A stretch of DNA of 64,000 nt from Bacillus sp. ISL-7 (GTDB lineage Bacteria > Bacillota > Bacilli > Bacillales_B > DSM-18226). Of the stretch, positions 28,420 through 38,289 are shown one piece after another (the stretch's first letter is position 1; each line of letters starts with the position of its first letter). The notes below the pieces were generated by a model, which ran no database searches, had not been told where the DNA came from, and saw only the letters and a list, made by a program, of their open reading frames with translations. The stretch lies in NCBI RefSeq assembly GCF_018613065.1, contig NZ_JAGGQW010000021.1, positions 88,251 through 152,250 on the forward strand, given 5' to 3'. The translations under genes and the position numbers were made by a program.

Positions 28420-29488
28420 CGTTATACACCAATCGTTCATATTCAGATTCTTGAATATATCCAAGTGCAATGCCCTTATTAATTACATCTTTTATCATTC
28501 GGTAACGAATTTCTATTTTTTCTCCTTGAGCAGCTTTCATTACTGCGTGTAAATTTCGTCCGGATAAAAGTTCAAATACACTGGCGCGTTTCCATCTGCC
28601 ATAGGAATAACAAATAGGTGAACACTCTCCTTCGCAAAAAGGGCAGGTAAGTTCAACCAACCTTTGGGCAGTAATGGCAATAAGTGTCTGCTCGACCTCT
28701 AACCAATTCACTCCAAATTCACGCAGGCGATAAACCGCTCCCTTCGCATCACGGGTATGCATCGTGGAAAGCACTAGATGGCCTGTTAATGCAGCCCTTA
28801 CCGCAATCTTTGCGGTCTCAGCATCTCTAATTTCACCGACCATTATTATGTCAGGATCATGACGAAGAATTGCCTTTAGTCCGGCTGCATAGGTGACGCC
28901 TGCTTTTTCATTGACTTGGATCTGCAGGACTGAGTCATAGTTTTTTTCAATGGGATCTTCGAGTGTAATGACATTACGATGAAATAAGTGGGCGGTTTCA
29001 TTTAAAAGGGAATAGAGAGTAGTCGTTTTTCCGCTGCCCGTCGGCCCGGTAAAAATTATTAATCCATGAGCGTGTTTGAGAAGGGCAAGAAGTTTTCGGG
29101 TCATTGCTGGGAAGAGTGAAAGTTGGTGAAAAGGAATTTGTTCTTGCTGTGGTAATAGCCGGATGACAAGGCTCTCTCTGTTATTAGACGGGAGTGTGGA
29201 AAGCCTGAGCCCCATTAAATTTCCGTCAACTTCACAAAAAATGGAACCACTTTGTGGTCGTCTTCTTTCTCCGATATCCATATTGGCTGTGAATTTAAAA
29301 TGTGAAATTAATCTGTCGCATTCATCTTTTGGAAGGGATAGTCGAGGAATTAACTTGTTGGTTAATCGGATTTGGACGAGTGTGTCCCTCTTCCTTGGGA
29401 TAATGTGAATATCTGTTGCCTGGTTTCGTGCAGCATCTGTAATGATTCGATTTGCTAAAATTTCTATCTCGCTAACAATAAGTACCAC
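28406..29488 (-). CDS. comGA: Competence pilus assembly ATPase ComGA
   Basis: A 360-residue GspE-type ATPase. Walker A is GPTGSGKTT; the Asp box GEIRDAETA and His box MHTRDA are present, and a CPFCEGEC zinc motif sits in the last third. It powers pseudopilus assembly for DNA uptake. The start is uncertain: GTG 29488 is preceded only by AAGGCG, while a strong AGGAGG (29528-29533) is followed by a TTG at 29523 that is out of frame with comGA. Confidence 0.92.
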   Translation of the reverse strand: MVLIVSEIEILANRIITDAARNQATDIHIIPRKRDTLVQIRLTNKLIPRLSLPKDECDRLISHFKFTANMDIGERRRPQSGSIFCEVDGNLMGLRLSTLPSNNRESLVIRLLPQQEQIPFHQLSLFPAMTRKLLALLKHAHGLIIFTGPTGSGKTTTLYSLLNETAHLFHRNVITLEDPIEKNYDSVLQIQVNEKAGVTYAAGLKAILRHDPDIIMVGEIRDAETAKIAVRAALTGHLVLSTMHTRDAKGAVYRLREFGVNWLEVEQTLIAITAQRLVELTCPFCEGECSPICYSYGRWKRASVFELLSGRNLHAVMKAAQGEKIEIRYRMIKDVINKGIALGYIQESEYERLVYNDETV

Positions 29489-29550
29489 CGCCTTTTCAAT
29501 TTTCTTTGGATAATATTCGACAAGGTTCCTCCTTATCCTTCTTTATTTTC

Positions 29551-29563
29551 AAAAAATATTTTT
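29551..29563 (-). promoter_or_regulatory. ComK-box-like site upstream of comGA
   Basis: AAAA-N5-TTTT, the consensus half of a ComK operator, 63 bp upstream of the annotated comGA start. ComK normally needs two boxes; a clear second box is not visible, so this is tentative. Confidence 0.4.
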
Positions 29564-29565
29564 AA

Positions 29566-29610
29566 GGGTGTCAGGCACCATGTGAAAATTTCACATGGTG
29601 CCTGACACCC
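29566..29610. repeat. Perfect 45-nt palindrome between yqhG and comGA
   Basis: Two 22-nt arms, GGGTGTCAGGCACC at the outer left and GGTGCCTGACACCC at the outer right, meet around one central A. The GTGTCAGGCACC palindrome is a recurrent short repeat in bacilli. Here it ends six bases past the yqhG stop codon, is flanked by T runs on the minus strand, and can act as the yqhHG terminator. Confidence 0.75.
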
Positions 29611-29616
29611 TGTCCC

Positions 29617-30408
29617 TTATATTGCTTTTTCAGTGAGATAAAAGAGGCCGCCATTGATGAAGGATATTGAGATTTTTGGTTCGTACTGTTCCTTTAGAGC
29701 CAATTTTTCGGTTTCAAAGTTTTCATTTTCATCTTCAACATCTTCGTAAAAATGATTCAAGAGACGTAAATCTTTATCCCAACGTTCTCGCGCATCTATT
29801 GCCCAAGAGTGGTCATCCTTCTCAATGATGGATGTAAGATAGGTTTCAACTCTCATCATCCCGCTTTGAGGTTTCACTAAAGGTGACAAAGTAAAGGAGT
29901 AATCAGGTATTTTTGGTGTTAACGATATTTCAAGCAGCCTGTCATGGAAATCTTCAACCATTTTTCCGTTAATGAGTTGTAAGCCGATTGATTTGAAAAT
30001 ATCCCGCTTACGGTCACATTGATAGGAGATTTTAACATTCATACAAAGCCATGGTAATAAAGGAGTTTGCTTGTTTTGATTCCGATGATTTTCATAAAGT
30101 CGGATATAGCTGGCTAAATTTTTCGTCGAAGTAAAAATTTGATGAAGCCGAGGTGAACCAAAATGAATGATTTCCCCCTTTATATTTTCAGGAGCGGCAT
30201 CTTGATTCGTAATAAATGTTAATTTCATCGGGTTTGGAATTCCGCCCGTCTTTTCTAAATAGTGCCAGTAAAAAGGACGATTCATTAATTCCTTATCAAG
30301 TTCAACTGTTAACTGAACAGTCAAATAGCCTGGATTATTCGCCACAATTGCACAGTCATTAGCCTGAAAATAGTTCAATAAAAAGTTATGAATTTCCTGC
30401 TGCTGCAT
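29617..30408 (-). CDS. yqhG: YqhG family protein
   Basis: A 263-residue soluble protein (starts MQQQEIHNFLLNYFQANDC). It matches YqhG by sequence pattern and by its place next to the SNF2 helicase yqhH, whose end it overlaps by 23 nt. Function unknown; the overlap suggests that the two act together. Confidence 0.82.
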   Translation of the reverse strand: MQQQEIHNFLLNYFQANDCAIVANNPGYLTVQLTVELDKELMNRPFYWHYLEKTGGIPNPMKLTFITNQDAAPENIKGEIIHFGSPRLHQIFTSTKNLASYIRLYENHRNQNKQTPLLPWLCMNVKISYQCDRKRDIFKSIGLQLINGKMVEDFHDRLLEISLTPKIPDYSFTLSPLVKPQSGMMRVETYLTSIIEKDDHSWAIDARERWDKDLRLLNHFYEDVEDENENFETEKLALKEQYEPKISISFINGGLFYLTEKAI

Positions 30409-32074
30409 GGGAATCTCCCTTCTTCATGTCCTGAGCAAATTCAATCATTGATGATAAATTTTCCATTTTAATTCGCATTTCGCCTTCGGATGAGGATTGT
30501 CCAAAAATATCGATTAAATGGTCTTCTATATTGCCAAATTCCAACTTTGTTAATATATCGTCAAGTTCACCAATTACTTTTTCAAATAAATGTATTTTCT
30601 CATAAAGAAGCTTCAAAATATGTTCTTCGACAGTATTTTTTATCGCAAAATTATAAATCATGACATCCTTTTCCTGGCCCAGACGATGGATACGACCAAT
30701 TCGTTGTTCGAGCCTCATTGGATTCCATGGCAAATCAAAGTTAATTATATGATTACAAAATTGAAGGTTAATTCCTTCACCGCCTGCTTCAGTTGCAATA
30801 AGGACTTGAGCATGCTTTTGGAATAATTCTCTCATCCAGTCCTTTTTTCCACGCTTAAAGCCGCCCCGAAAAGGGACAGATGAAATTCCATGCTGTTTTA
30901 AATACCATTGGAGGTACATTTGTGTTGCTCGGTATTCTGTAAAAATAATCACTTTATCATTTACTTTTTGAATTAATTCTAATGCTTTTTCCGCTTTTGA
31001 ATTCTTCTGGACAGCTTCGACTTTTGTTATTAAATACTGAATTTGTTCTTCGAAAGCTGGGGTTGGATTTTCCTTTTTTTGCAGCATATTTTTTAATGTA
31101 TAAAAAACTGCTTCTCTACTGCTGCATGCCTCACGCTGTAATGTCATTACGGAGAATGAACTTGCCTGTGCCCAATTCCCCTCATTCTTTAATTCCGTAA
31201 TTGACTCATAAAGATCTTTCTCCTCTTGAGTGCATTCAATCGGAATGGTTTCCACATGCCTTTTCGTCCACTCAATGCCTGTATCTGCCCGCCGGTTCCG
31301 AATCATAACCTTGTTTACTAATTCTTTTAAATGCTCATCATCATTTAATGAACGTGCATCTCGTTTGTATTTTTCAAAGAATGTCGTTTCGCTGCCTAAA
31401 TGTCCTGGTTTTAATAATGAAACCAGATTAAAAATTTCCTCGATACGGTTTTGAATGGGCGTTGCCGTCAATAGTAAACAAAATTTCTTTTTCAGATTTT
31501 GGACAAATTCGTAATTTTTTGTTTTGTTATTTTTAAGTTTATGGGCTTCATCAATGATAATAAGGTCATAGTCCTGCTTGAAAATGATGTCTCGATGAGG
31601 ATTTCGTTTGGCCGTATCAATTGACGAAACGACAACATCACACTGTTCCCACACATAGCTTTTCCTTTGTGAAATGGCTGGAATGAAAAATTTGCTATTC
31701 AACTCCATCGACCATTGAGTAACTAAGGATGCAGGGACAAGAATCAATACCTTTTTTACCAATCCACGAATCATATATTCTTTTAGAATGAGCCCGGCCT
31801 CAATCGTTTTTCCGAGTCCTACTTCATCGGCAAGGATGGCTTTCCCATTCATGTTTTCAATTACTTGTTTTGCTGTTTCAAGCTGGTGAGGAAGTGGGGT
31901 TAGATTGGGTAAATGGCTAGGTGCTAATAAACCCATGAAATCTGGAATGACGAGATGTTTTTCAACTCCAATTGCTAGTTTAAAAAGTTCCCAATTCCCC
32001 CATGGACCATCGTTTTCAATTCTATGTAAAAAATCATCCTTCCAAGAGGAATCAAATTCAATTTCGATCGACAT
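30386..32074 (-). CDS. yqhH: SNF2-family DEAD/DEAH-box helicase (YqhH)
   Basis: A 562-residue superfamily 2 ATPase. Motif I LADEVGLGKTIEAG, motif II DEAH, motif III LLLTATPIQN, and motifs V/VI ATEAGGEGINLQ and QRIGRIHRLGQ are in order, so both RecA lobes are complete. It resembles the RapA/HepA group, which remodels protein-nucleic acid complexes. ATG 32074 follows AAAGGAG. It is divergent from the gcv operon. Confidence 0.9.
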   Translation of the reverse strand: MSIEIEFDSSWKDDFLHRIENDGPWGNWELFKLAIGVEKHLVIPDFMGLLAPSHLPNLTPLPHQLETAKQVIENMNGKAILADEVGLGKTIEAGLILKEYMIRGLVKKVLILVPASLVTQWSMELNSKFFIPAISQRKSYVWEQCDVVVSSIDTAKRNPHRDIIFKQDYDLIIIDEAHKLKNNKTKNYEFVQNLKKKFCLLLTATPIQNRIEEIFNLVSLLKPGHLGSETTFFEKYKRDARSLNDDEHLKELVNKVMIRNRRADTGIEWTKRHVETIPIECTQEEKDLYESITELKNEGNWAQASSFSVMTLQREACSSREAVFYTLKNMLQKKENPTPAFEEQIQYLITKVEAVQKNSKAEKALELIQKVNDKVIIFTEYRATQMYLQWYLKQHGISSVPFRGGFKRGKKDWMRELFQKHAQVLIATEAGGEGINLQFCNHIINFDLPWNPMRLEQRIGRIHRLGQEKDVMIYNFAIKNTVEEHILKLLYEKIHLFEKVIGELDDILTKLEFGNIEDHLIDIFGQSSSEGEMRIKMENLSSMIEFAQDMKKGDSHAAAGNS

Positions 32075-32261
32075 GGTTCCAACTCCTTTTTGTTCAATTT
32101 CCAGCTTTTTGCTTTTCTAATAAAGTTATTGCTCAATGTATTATTTTAATGGTAGGATGATAATAGCTTTGAATGTTTTAAATATTTTAATAAGGTAATT
32201 TATTTTATAAGTATAATTAGTATGACCAGTTTAGATAATATTATAATGCGAATGATAACAA

Positions 32262-32425
32262 GGGGAGAGACTACTTATGTAGCGCCGAAGGAGCAAGCAG
32301 AAATGTGAATCTCTCAGGCAAAAGAACTCTTGTAGGACGCAGCTCTGGAGAGCGCTGCTAGCTTTAAGCAGCCACCAAAGGGGAAAGCCTTTTTAGGTAA
32401 ACTTTCAGGTGCAAGGACAGAGACC
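32262..32425 (+). ncRNA. Tandem glycine riboswitch
   Basis: Two glycine aptamers in series. The first has GGGGAGAGAC, GCCGAAGGAGCAAGC and CTCTCAGGCAAAAGAAC; the second has CTCTGGAGAGC, GCCACCAAAGGGGAAAGCC and ACTTTCAGGTGCAAGGACAGAG. The second P1 (CTCTG 32343-32347 with CAGAG 32418-32422) shares its 3' strand with the following terminator. Glycine binding should therefore prevent termination and turn the gcv operon on. A TATAAT at 32242-32247 is a likely -10 box. Confidence 0.92.
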
Positions 32426-32460
32426 TTCTTACGTTTCATAGGAGGTCTCTGTCCTTTTTT
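32415..32460 (+). terminator. Riboswitch expression-platform terminator
   Basis: GGACAGAGACC / GGTCTCTGTCC perfect 11-bp stem followed by TTTTTT, 48 nt before gcvT. Confidence 0.9.
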
Positions 32461-32507
32461 ATATTATCTAATGAATAATTTTCGCCAAAGATTGAAGGGG
32501 GATTAAG

Positions 32508-33614
32508 ATGTCTGAATTAAAACGAACTCCACTTTTTGATGTGTATAAAGAATGGGGTGGAAAAACTATTGATTTTGGTGGCTGGGCACTGCCGGTCCAA
32601 TTCTCTAGCATTAAAGAAGAGCATGAAGCTGTTCGCTCTAGTGCAGGATTATTTGATGTTTCCCATATGGGTGAAGTAGAAGTAAAAGGCACTAATAGCT
32701 TAGCATTTTTACAAAAAATGATGACTAATGACATTTCAAAAGTAAAGAATGGAGGTGCCCAGTACACCGCCATGTGTTATGAAAATGGCGGTACTGTTGA
32801 TGACCTGCTTGTATATAAGATTGAAGACAATCATTACCTTTTAGTAGTAAACGCGTCAAATATTGAAAAAGATTACAAATGGCTTGAAGACCATTTATCT
32901 GGTGATGTCTCTTTAGAAAATTTATCGGAAAAAACAGCACAGCTGGCTATCCAGGGACCACTTGCGGAAAAAGTATTGCAAAAGCTTGCGGGAGATAATG
33001 ATTTAAGCCAAATTGGCTTTTTCAAATTCCAACAAGATGTAATCCTAAATGGGAAAAAGGCACTTGTATCAAGAACTGGTTATACTGGTGAAGATGGCTT
33101 TGAAGTATATTGCGATGCAGAAGATGTTGTTGACCTTTGGAGAGACATTTTAACTGCAGGTAAAGAAGATGGAGTAATCCCCTGTGGATTAGGTTCACGC
33201 GACACACTTCGCTTTGAAGCAGTTTTAGCGCTTTATGGTCAAGAACTATCTCCAGAAATTTCACCACTTGAAGCTGGAATTGGCTTCGCTGTGAAATTAA
33301 ACAAAGAAGATGACTTTATCGGGAAACAAGCGTTGATCCAACAAAAAGAAAAGGGCTTAACAAGAAAATTGGTTGGAATCGAAATGATTGATCGTGGGAT
33401 TCCGCGTCATGGCTACCCTGTTTATAAAGGTGATCAGTTAATTGGTGAGGTTACAACTGGAACGCAATCACCCACGTTAAAGAGAAATATTGGTCTTGCC
33501 CTAATCAATGCAGAATTTGCGGGTCTTGAATCCGAAGTTGAGGTTGAAATTCGCGGCAAACGTTTAAAAGCTACTGTAGTTCCAACACCTTTTTATAAAA
33601 AAGAAAAGAAATAA
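32508..33614 (+). CDS. gcvT: Glycine cleavage system T protein (aminomethyltransferase)
   Basis: A 368-residue enzyme that transfers the methylene of the lipoyl-bound aminomethyl group to tetrahydrofolate and releases ammonia. It has the family pattern [27 protein letters not shown] and [16 protein letters not shown] 32508 follows GAAGGGGG. First gene of the gcv operon, behind the glycine riboswitch. Confidence 0.96.
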   Translation: MSELKRTPLFDVYKEWGGKTIDFGGWALPVQFSSIKEEHEAVRSSAGLFDVSHMGEVEVKGTNSLAFLQKMMTNDISKVKNGGAQYTAMCYENGGTVDDLLVYKIEDNHYLLVVNASNIEKDYKWLEDHLSGDVSLENLSEKTAQLAIQGPLAEKVLQKLAGDNDLSQIGFFKFQQDVILNGKKALVSRTGYTGEDGFEVYCDAEDVVDLWRDILTAGKEDGVIPCGLGSRDTLRFEAVLALYGQELSPEISPLEAGIGFAVKLNKEDDFIGKQALIQQKEKGLTRKLVGIEMIDRGIPRHGYPVYKGDQLIGEVTTGTQSPTLKRNIGLALINAEFAGLESEVEVEIRGKRLKATVVPTPFYKKEKK

Positions 33615-33632
33615 GAGAAGGGAGTTAGGTTT

Positions 33633-34979
33633 ATGAAACATCGCTATTTACCTATGACTGAACAAGATAAGAAGACTATGCTTGAGGCAATTGGTGTTTC
33701 CTCTATTGATGAACTGTTTAGCGATATTCCTGAGAAAGTAAGATTTAAGGGTGAGTACAATATAAAAGCGGCAAAGTCTGAAACGGACTTAATGAAAGAA
33801 CTTTTTAAGATGGCTAGTCGGAACGCTGACCTGAAAAGAAACGTATCTTTTATAGGTGCAGGTGTTTATGACCATTACATGCCTGTAATTGTCGACCATG
33901 TTATTTCTAGATCAGAATTTTACACAGCTTATACACCTTATCAGCCAGAAATTTCACAAGGTGAACTTCAAGCTATCTTTGAATTCCAAACAATGATTTG
34001 TGAGTTAACTGGAATGGATGTTGCCAACTCGTCGATGTATGATGGCGGAACTGCACTTGCTGAAGCAGCGATGCTTAGTGCAGGCCATACCAAACGAAAA
34101 ACAATAGTTGTTTCCAGTGCTGTACATCCAGAATCACGTGATGTTCTTAAAACTTATGCAAAGGGTCAGTACCTTAATGTGATTGAAGTGCCAGTCAAAG
34201 ATGGTGTAACAGATCTAGACGCATTAAAAGGACTTGTTAATGAAGATGTTGCAGCCGTTATCGTCCAATATCCAAACTTCTTTGGGAGAGTCGAGCCGTT
34301 AAAAGAGCTTGAGGAAATCATTCATGCAAATAAGTCCATGTTTGTTGTTTCAAGTAACCCACTGTCCCTTGGGGTATTAACACCTCCAGGTAAATTTGGT
34401 GCTGACATCGTTATTGGTGATGCGCAGCCATTTGGGATCCCAACTGCCTTTGGCGGACCGCACTGCGGATATTTTGCTGTCACTACTAAGTTAATGCGGA
34501 AAGTTCCAGGCCGTCTTGTTGGACAGACAACGGATGATCAAGGGCGCCGTGGTTTTGTCTTAACACTGCAAGCACGTGAACAGCATATCCGACGTGATAA
34601 GGCTACATCAAATATTTGCTCCAATCAGGCATTAAATGCCCTCGCTGCATCTGTAGCGATGACCGCACTTGGTAAAAAGGGTGTCAGGGAAATGGCTGCG
34701 GCCAACTTGCAAAAAGCTCATTATGCGAAAAACGCTTTCAAGGAAGCTGGCTTTGAAGTTGGTTATGATGGCCATTCCTTCAATGAATTCGTTGTGAAAT
34801 TAACTAAGCCTGTAAAAGAAATCAATCAAAACCTTTTACAAAAAGGAATAATCGGGGGCTATGATCTAGGGCGTGATTATTCAGAACTGGCTAACCATAT
34901 GCTGATTGCTGTAACAGAACAAAGATCGAAGGAAGAAATTGATACTCTAGTGAAAGAATTGGGGGATTTCCATGCATAA
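33633..34979 (+). CDS. gcvPA: Glycine dehydrogenase (decarboxylating) subunit 1
   Basis: A 448-residue N-terminal half of the split P protein, which with GcvPB decarboxylates glycine and passes the aminomethyl group to lipoyl-GcvH. It shows [20 protein letters not shown] and the PLP-fold segments of the family. It overlaps gcvPB by 8 nt. The gcvH gene is not in this window, as in B. subtilis. Confidence 0.96.
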   Translation: MKHRYLPMTEQDKKTMLEAIGVSSIDELFSDIPEKVRFKGEYNIKAAKSETDLMKELFKMASRNADLKRNVSFIGAGVYDHYMPVIVDHVISRSEFYTAYTPYQPEISQGELQAIFEFQTMICELTGMDVANSSMYDGGTALAEAAMLSAGHTKRKTIVVSSAVHPESRDVLKTYAKGQYLNVIEVPVKDGVTDLDALKGLVNEDVAAVIVQYPNFFGRVEPLKELEEIIHANKSMFVVSSNPLSLGVLTPPGKFGADIVIGDAQPFGIPTAFGGPHCGYFAVTTKLMRKVPGRLVGQTTDDQGRRGFVLTLQAREQHIRRDKATSNICSNQALNALAASVAMTALGKKGVREMAAANLQKAHYAKNAFKEAGFEVGYDGHSFNEFVVKLTKPVKEINQNLLQKGIIGGYDLGRDYSELANHMLIAVTEQRSKEEIDTLVKELGDFHA

Positions 34980-36432
34980 TCAAGACCAGGCACTCATTTT
35001 TGAACTTAGCACACCAGGACGCATCGGCTACAGCCTGCCGGAAATGGATGTACCGGAACTAGATCTCAGCGGTCTCCTTCCTGATGGTTACCTTCGTACA
35101 GAAGAGCCTGAACTTCCTGAAGTTTCGGAGCTTGATATTATGCGCCACTACACTGCCCTTTCGAGGAGAAATCATGGCGTCGATTCAGGATTCTATCCAC
35201 TAGGCTCGTGTACGATGAAATATAATCCGAAAATCAACGAAAATGTAGCGCGTTTTAACGGATTTGCACATGTACATCCGCTGCAAGATGAAAGCTCTGT
35301 TCAAGGTGCTCTTGAACTTTTATACGATTTGCAGGAGCATTTAATCGAAATAACAGGTATGGATGAAGTGACCTTGCAACCTGCGGCAGGGGCTCATGGG
35401 GAATGGACAGGTTTAATGATGATCCGTGCTTATCATGAGGCTAACGGTGATATGAACCGTACAAAAGTAATCGTCCCTGATTCTGCTCATGGTACGAACC
35501 CAGCTTCCGCTACGATTGCTGGTCTAGAAACAATTACCGTTAAATCAAATGAACATGGTCTTGTCGACCTTGAAGATTTAAGAAGGGTTGTTGGCGAAGA
35601 TACTGCTGCATTAATGTTAACCAACCCGAATACGCTTGGACTATTTGAAGAAAACATTCTTGAATTGGCTGAAATTGTCCATGAAGCCGGTGGTAAGCTT
35701 TATTATGATGGAGCAAACTTAAATGCAGTTCTTTCAAAAGCAAGACCTGGAGATATGGGATTTGATGTTGTTCACTTAAATCTTCATAAAACATTCACTG
35801 GCCCACATGGCGGTGGTGGCCCTGGTTCCGGTCCTGTCGGGGTGAAGGCAGACCTTATCCCGTTCTTACCGAAACCGATTATCACAAAGCAAGGCGAAGA
35901 ATATGTCCTTGATTATGACCGCCCGCAATCAATTGGCCGTGTGAAGCCATATTACGGAAACTTCGGTATCAATGTTCGTGCTTACACATACATCCGCTCG
36001 ATGGGACCAGATGGCTTAAAAGCGGTAACAGAGTACGCTGTATTAAATGCGAACTACATGATGAGAAGGCTTGCTGAATATTATGATCTACCATTTGATA
36101 GACATTGTAAGCATGAATTTGTACTCAGTGGAAGACGTCAGAAAAAATTAGGCGTTCGTACATTGGATATTGCGAAACGTCTGCTTGATTTTGGCTACCA
36201 CCCACCAACCATTTACTTCCCATTAAATGTGGAAGAGTGTATTATGATCGAACCGACAGAGACCGAATCAAAAGAGACACTGGATTCGTTCATCGATATT
36301 ATGATCCAAATTGCTAAAGAAGTGGAAGAAAATCCAGAAATCGTTCAAGAAGCACCACATACAACAGTGGTTGGCCGGATGGACGAAACAAAAGCAGCCC
36401 GTAAACCAATTTTGAAATACCAAGAAGCTTAA
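34972..36432 (+). CDS. gcvPB: Glycine dehydrogenase (decarboxylating) subunit 2
   Basis: A 486-residue PLP-binding half of the P protein. The Schiff-base lysine lies in [18 protein letters not shown], and SHGTNPAS-like ([14 protein letters not shown]) and YDGANLNA contribute to the cofactor site. Start overlaps gcvPA. A double terminator follows. Confidence 0.96.
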   Translation: MHNQDQALIFELSTPGRIGYSLPEMDVPELDLSGLLPDGYLRTEEPELPEVSELDIMRHYTALSRRNHGVDSGFYPLGSCTMKYNPKINENVARFNGFAHVHPLQDESSVQGALELLYDLQEHLIEITGMDEVTLQPAAGAHGEWTGLMMIRAYHEANGDMNRTKVIVPDSAHGTNPASATIAGLETITVKSNEHGLVDLEDLRRVVGEDTAALMLTNPNTLGLFEENILELAEIVHEAGGKLYYDGANLNAVLSKARPGDMGFDVVHLNLHKTFTGPHGGGGPGSGPVGVKADLIPFLPKPIITKQGEEYVLDYDRPQSIGRVKPYYGNFGINVRAYTYIRSMGPDGLKAVTEYAVLNANYMMRRLAEYYDLPFDRHCKHEFVLSGRRQKKLGVRTLDIAKRLLDFGYHPPTIYFPLNVEECIMIEPTETESKETLDSFIDIMIQIAKEVEENPEIVQEAPHTTVVGRMDETKAARKPILKYQEA

Positions 36433-36438
36433 TAAAAG

Positions 36439-36476
36439 GAAAGGTCAGATTCGAAAAATAATCTGACCTTTTATCT
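36439..36476 (+). terminator. gcv operon terminator
   Basis: AAAGGTCAGAT / ATCTGACCTTT stem with a ten-base loop and a short T run. Confidence 0.8.
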
Positions 36477-36500
36477 TGTGTAGCAGTTTTTGAAATTTAA

Positions 36501-36524
36501 AAAGGCTCCGAATCCGGAACCTTT
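36501..36524 (-). terminator. yqhL terminator
   Basis: On the minus strand AAAGGTTCCG / CGGAGCCTTT stem with one mismatch followed by TTT, ten bases past the yqhL stop. Confidence 0.65.
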
Positions 36525-36533
36525 AATGGTATC

Positions 36534-36917
36534 TTATTTCTTAGTTTTTACTTTACCTGACCATTTTTTGAACCCGCCTTGTAGCTGAGTAAGGTCTCGA
36601 TAGCCTTTTCGGTGTAAGAATTGGGCTGCACGTGCACTGCGCATTCCACTCTGGCAATACAAATATACTGGCATATCAGAACGGATTTCTTTCATACGCA
36701 TTTTCATTTGCGACATTGGGATATTACGTGCTCCTAAAATATGGCCGCCTTCGAATTCGTTTGCTTCACGAACATCTATTAGTTGTGCCTTTCTGTACCC
36801 CGCACGGAAGTCTTCTTCTGTTACCGTTTTAACAATTCTTTTCTGATAGAAAAATGTAAAAACGGAATAAATGATAACTGCTACAATGATGATTAATAAT
36901 GGATAAAGTGAACTCAA
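36534..36917 (-). CDS. yqhL: Rhodanese-like protein YqhL
   Basis: A 127-residue membrane-anchored rhodanese. One N-terminal helix (LLIIIVAVIIYSVFTFF) precedes the rhodanese domain with DVREANEFEGGHI and the active loop CQSGMRSAR (catalytic Cys). It would transfer sulphur, substrate unknown. I choose TTG 36917 behind AAAGGAGC, giving the length of B. subtilis YqhL; the longer frame from 36971 lacks a ribosome site. Confidence 0.87.
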   Translation of the reverse strand: MSSLYPLLIIIVAVIIYSVFTFFYQKRIVKTVTEEDFRAGYRKAQLIDVREANEFEGGHILGARNIPMSQMKMRMKEIRSDMPVYLYCQSGMRSARAAQFLHRKGYRDLTQLQGGFKKWSGKVKTKK

Positions 36918-37110
36918 TTTCTTTTTGCTCCTTTCAAGCTTTCCTGCACTAGTATTTATTATATAAGTCAATCCGATAAAGATAAAGATGAATGCAAAAA
37001 AATCTTTTGATATTGCCTAAATAATTATAGCAGAAACATCTTATTTTGAATCTATATCAGATTTTGGTAGACTTAATTACGATATAATTATAAAAAAATG
37101 AGGTTTTAGA

Positions 37111-37947
37111 ATGAAAAAAGAAGTTTGGCGTTTTATTGATACTGGAAATAGTTCACCATCTTTTAATATGGCTTTAGATGAAGCGTTACTCGATTGGCAT
37201 AGTGAAGGGAAATTTCCTCCAGTGATTCGTTTCTATGGCTGGGATCCGGCAACGCTATCAGTAGGATATTTTCAAAAGGTAGAGAAAGAAATTGATATGG
37301 AAGCAGTTAAGGCTCACCAATTAGGTTTCGTAAGAAGACCTACAGGAGGACGTGGCGTTCTGCACGAGCATGAACTTACCTATAGTGTCATCGTTTCTGA
37401 AGAACATCCAGAAATGCCTAATTCTGTTACAGAGGCATACCGAGTAATTTCTGAAGGGATTTTAAAAGGTTTTCACCATTTAGGACTTGAGGCATATTTT
37501 GCTGTCCCAAAAACAGCAGAAGAACGGGATGCATTGAAAAACCCTCGCTCTGCAGTATGCTTTGATGCTCCAAGCTGGTATGAGCTTGTGGTGGAAGGCA
37601 GGAAGGTTGCCGGCAGTGCACAAACGAGACAAAAGGGTGTAATTCTACAGCACGGCTCCATTCTGTTAGATTTAGATGAAGATAAGCTATTTAGTTTATT
37701 TAAATATCCAAGTGAGAGAGTTAAGGAACGTATGAGAAAAGCATTTAAGGATAAAGCGGTTGCTATCAACAACATTAGTCCAAGAAGGATTTCACTTGAG
37801 GAAGCAAAGGAAGCTTTTTATAAAGGCTTTGCTGAGGGCCTAAATATTGAGCTTGAAACTTATCAATTAACCGAAGAAGAACTAGCTTATGTTGAAAAGA
37901 TTGCAAAAGATCGCTATGAAAGTGATGAATGGAATTATAAAAGATAA
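37111..37947 (+). CDS. lipM: Octanoyl-[acyl carrier protein]:protein octanoyltransferase LipM
   Basis: A 278-residue BPL/LplA-fold enzyme that moves octanoyl groups from ACP to GcvH, the first step of lipoate synthesis. It has [18 protein letters not shown], the catalytic Cys150 in SAVCFDAPS and the Lys in GRKVAGSAQ. Its place next to gcv genes fits, since GcvH is its acceptor in bacilli. It has its own terminator. Confidence 0.93.
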   Translation: MKKEVWRFIDTGNSSPSFNMALDEALLDWHSEGKFPPVIRFYGWDPATLSVGYFQKVEKEIDMEAVKAHQLGFVRRPTGGRGVLHEHELTYSVIVSEEHPEMPNSVTEAYRVISEGILKGFHHLGLEAYFAVPKTAEERDALKNPRSAVCFDAPSWYELVVEGRKVAGSAQTRQKGVILQHGSILLDLDEDKLFSLFKYPSERVKERMRKAFKDKAVAINNISPRRISLEEAKEAFYKGFAEGLNIELETYQLTEEELAYVEKIAKDRYESDEWNYKR

Positions 37948-37953
37948 TTAGTA

Positions 37954-37978
37954 ACGGCGAATTCGCCGTCTTTTTTTG
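37954..37978 (+). terminator. lipM terminator
   Basis: ACGGCG-AATT-CGCCGT palindrome followed by CTTTTTTT. Confidence 0.85.
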
Positions 37979-38121
37979 TTGCCTTAACGATTAATGTAAA
38001 GAAGCAAACTGCGAAATTTGTTGAATTTTCCTGTTTTCTGACGAAAATCTATTAAAAGCTATTGATTACTTTTAATTCTATTATTTTTTAAGTTTGACAA
38101 AATAATTATAGTTTGCTTGAC

Positions 38122-38170
38122 ATACAATATATAGTGGTGTCGAAAATATTTTCGGTACTATATATTGATA
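38122..38170 (+). promoter_or_regulatory. Pair of NrdR boxes upstream of the ribonucleotide reductase gene
   Basis: CAATATATAG (core 38125-38134) and CTATATATTG (core 38158-38167) each match the NrdR core C-W-A-T-A-T-A-T-W-G in every position and are 33 bp apart, about three helical turns. A perfect CGAAAATATTTTCG dyad lies exactly between them (38141-38154). TTGACA occurs at 38094 and 38117, but a matching -10 box is not clear. The remainder of 37979-38289 holds nothing else I can name. Confidence 0.8.
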
Positions 38171-38289
38171 TTTAGTTGATTTATTCAGGTGGGCTATGAT
38201 AACCTAAAAATACAAACCAACTAGATATAGCGTAAACCTGCTAGATTTAGCACAATAGGTGGATTTTTATTTTAGAAGGAGTTGTTCTA

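Noticed and set aside
37979..38289. Cobalamin riboswitch in front of the B12-dependent reductase
   Set aside because: No B12-box or long structured leader is visible; two NrdR boxes explain regulation.
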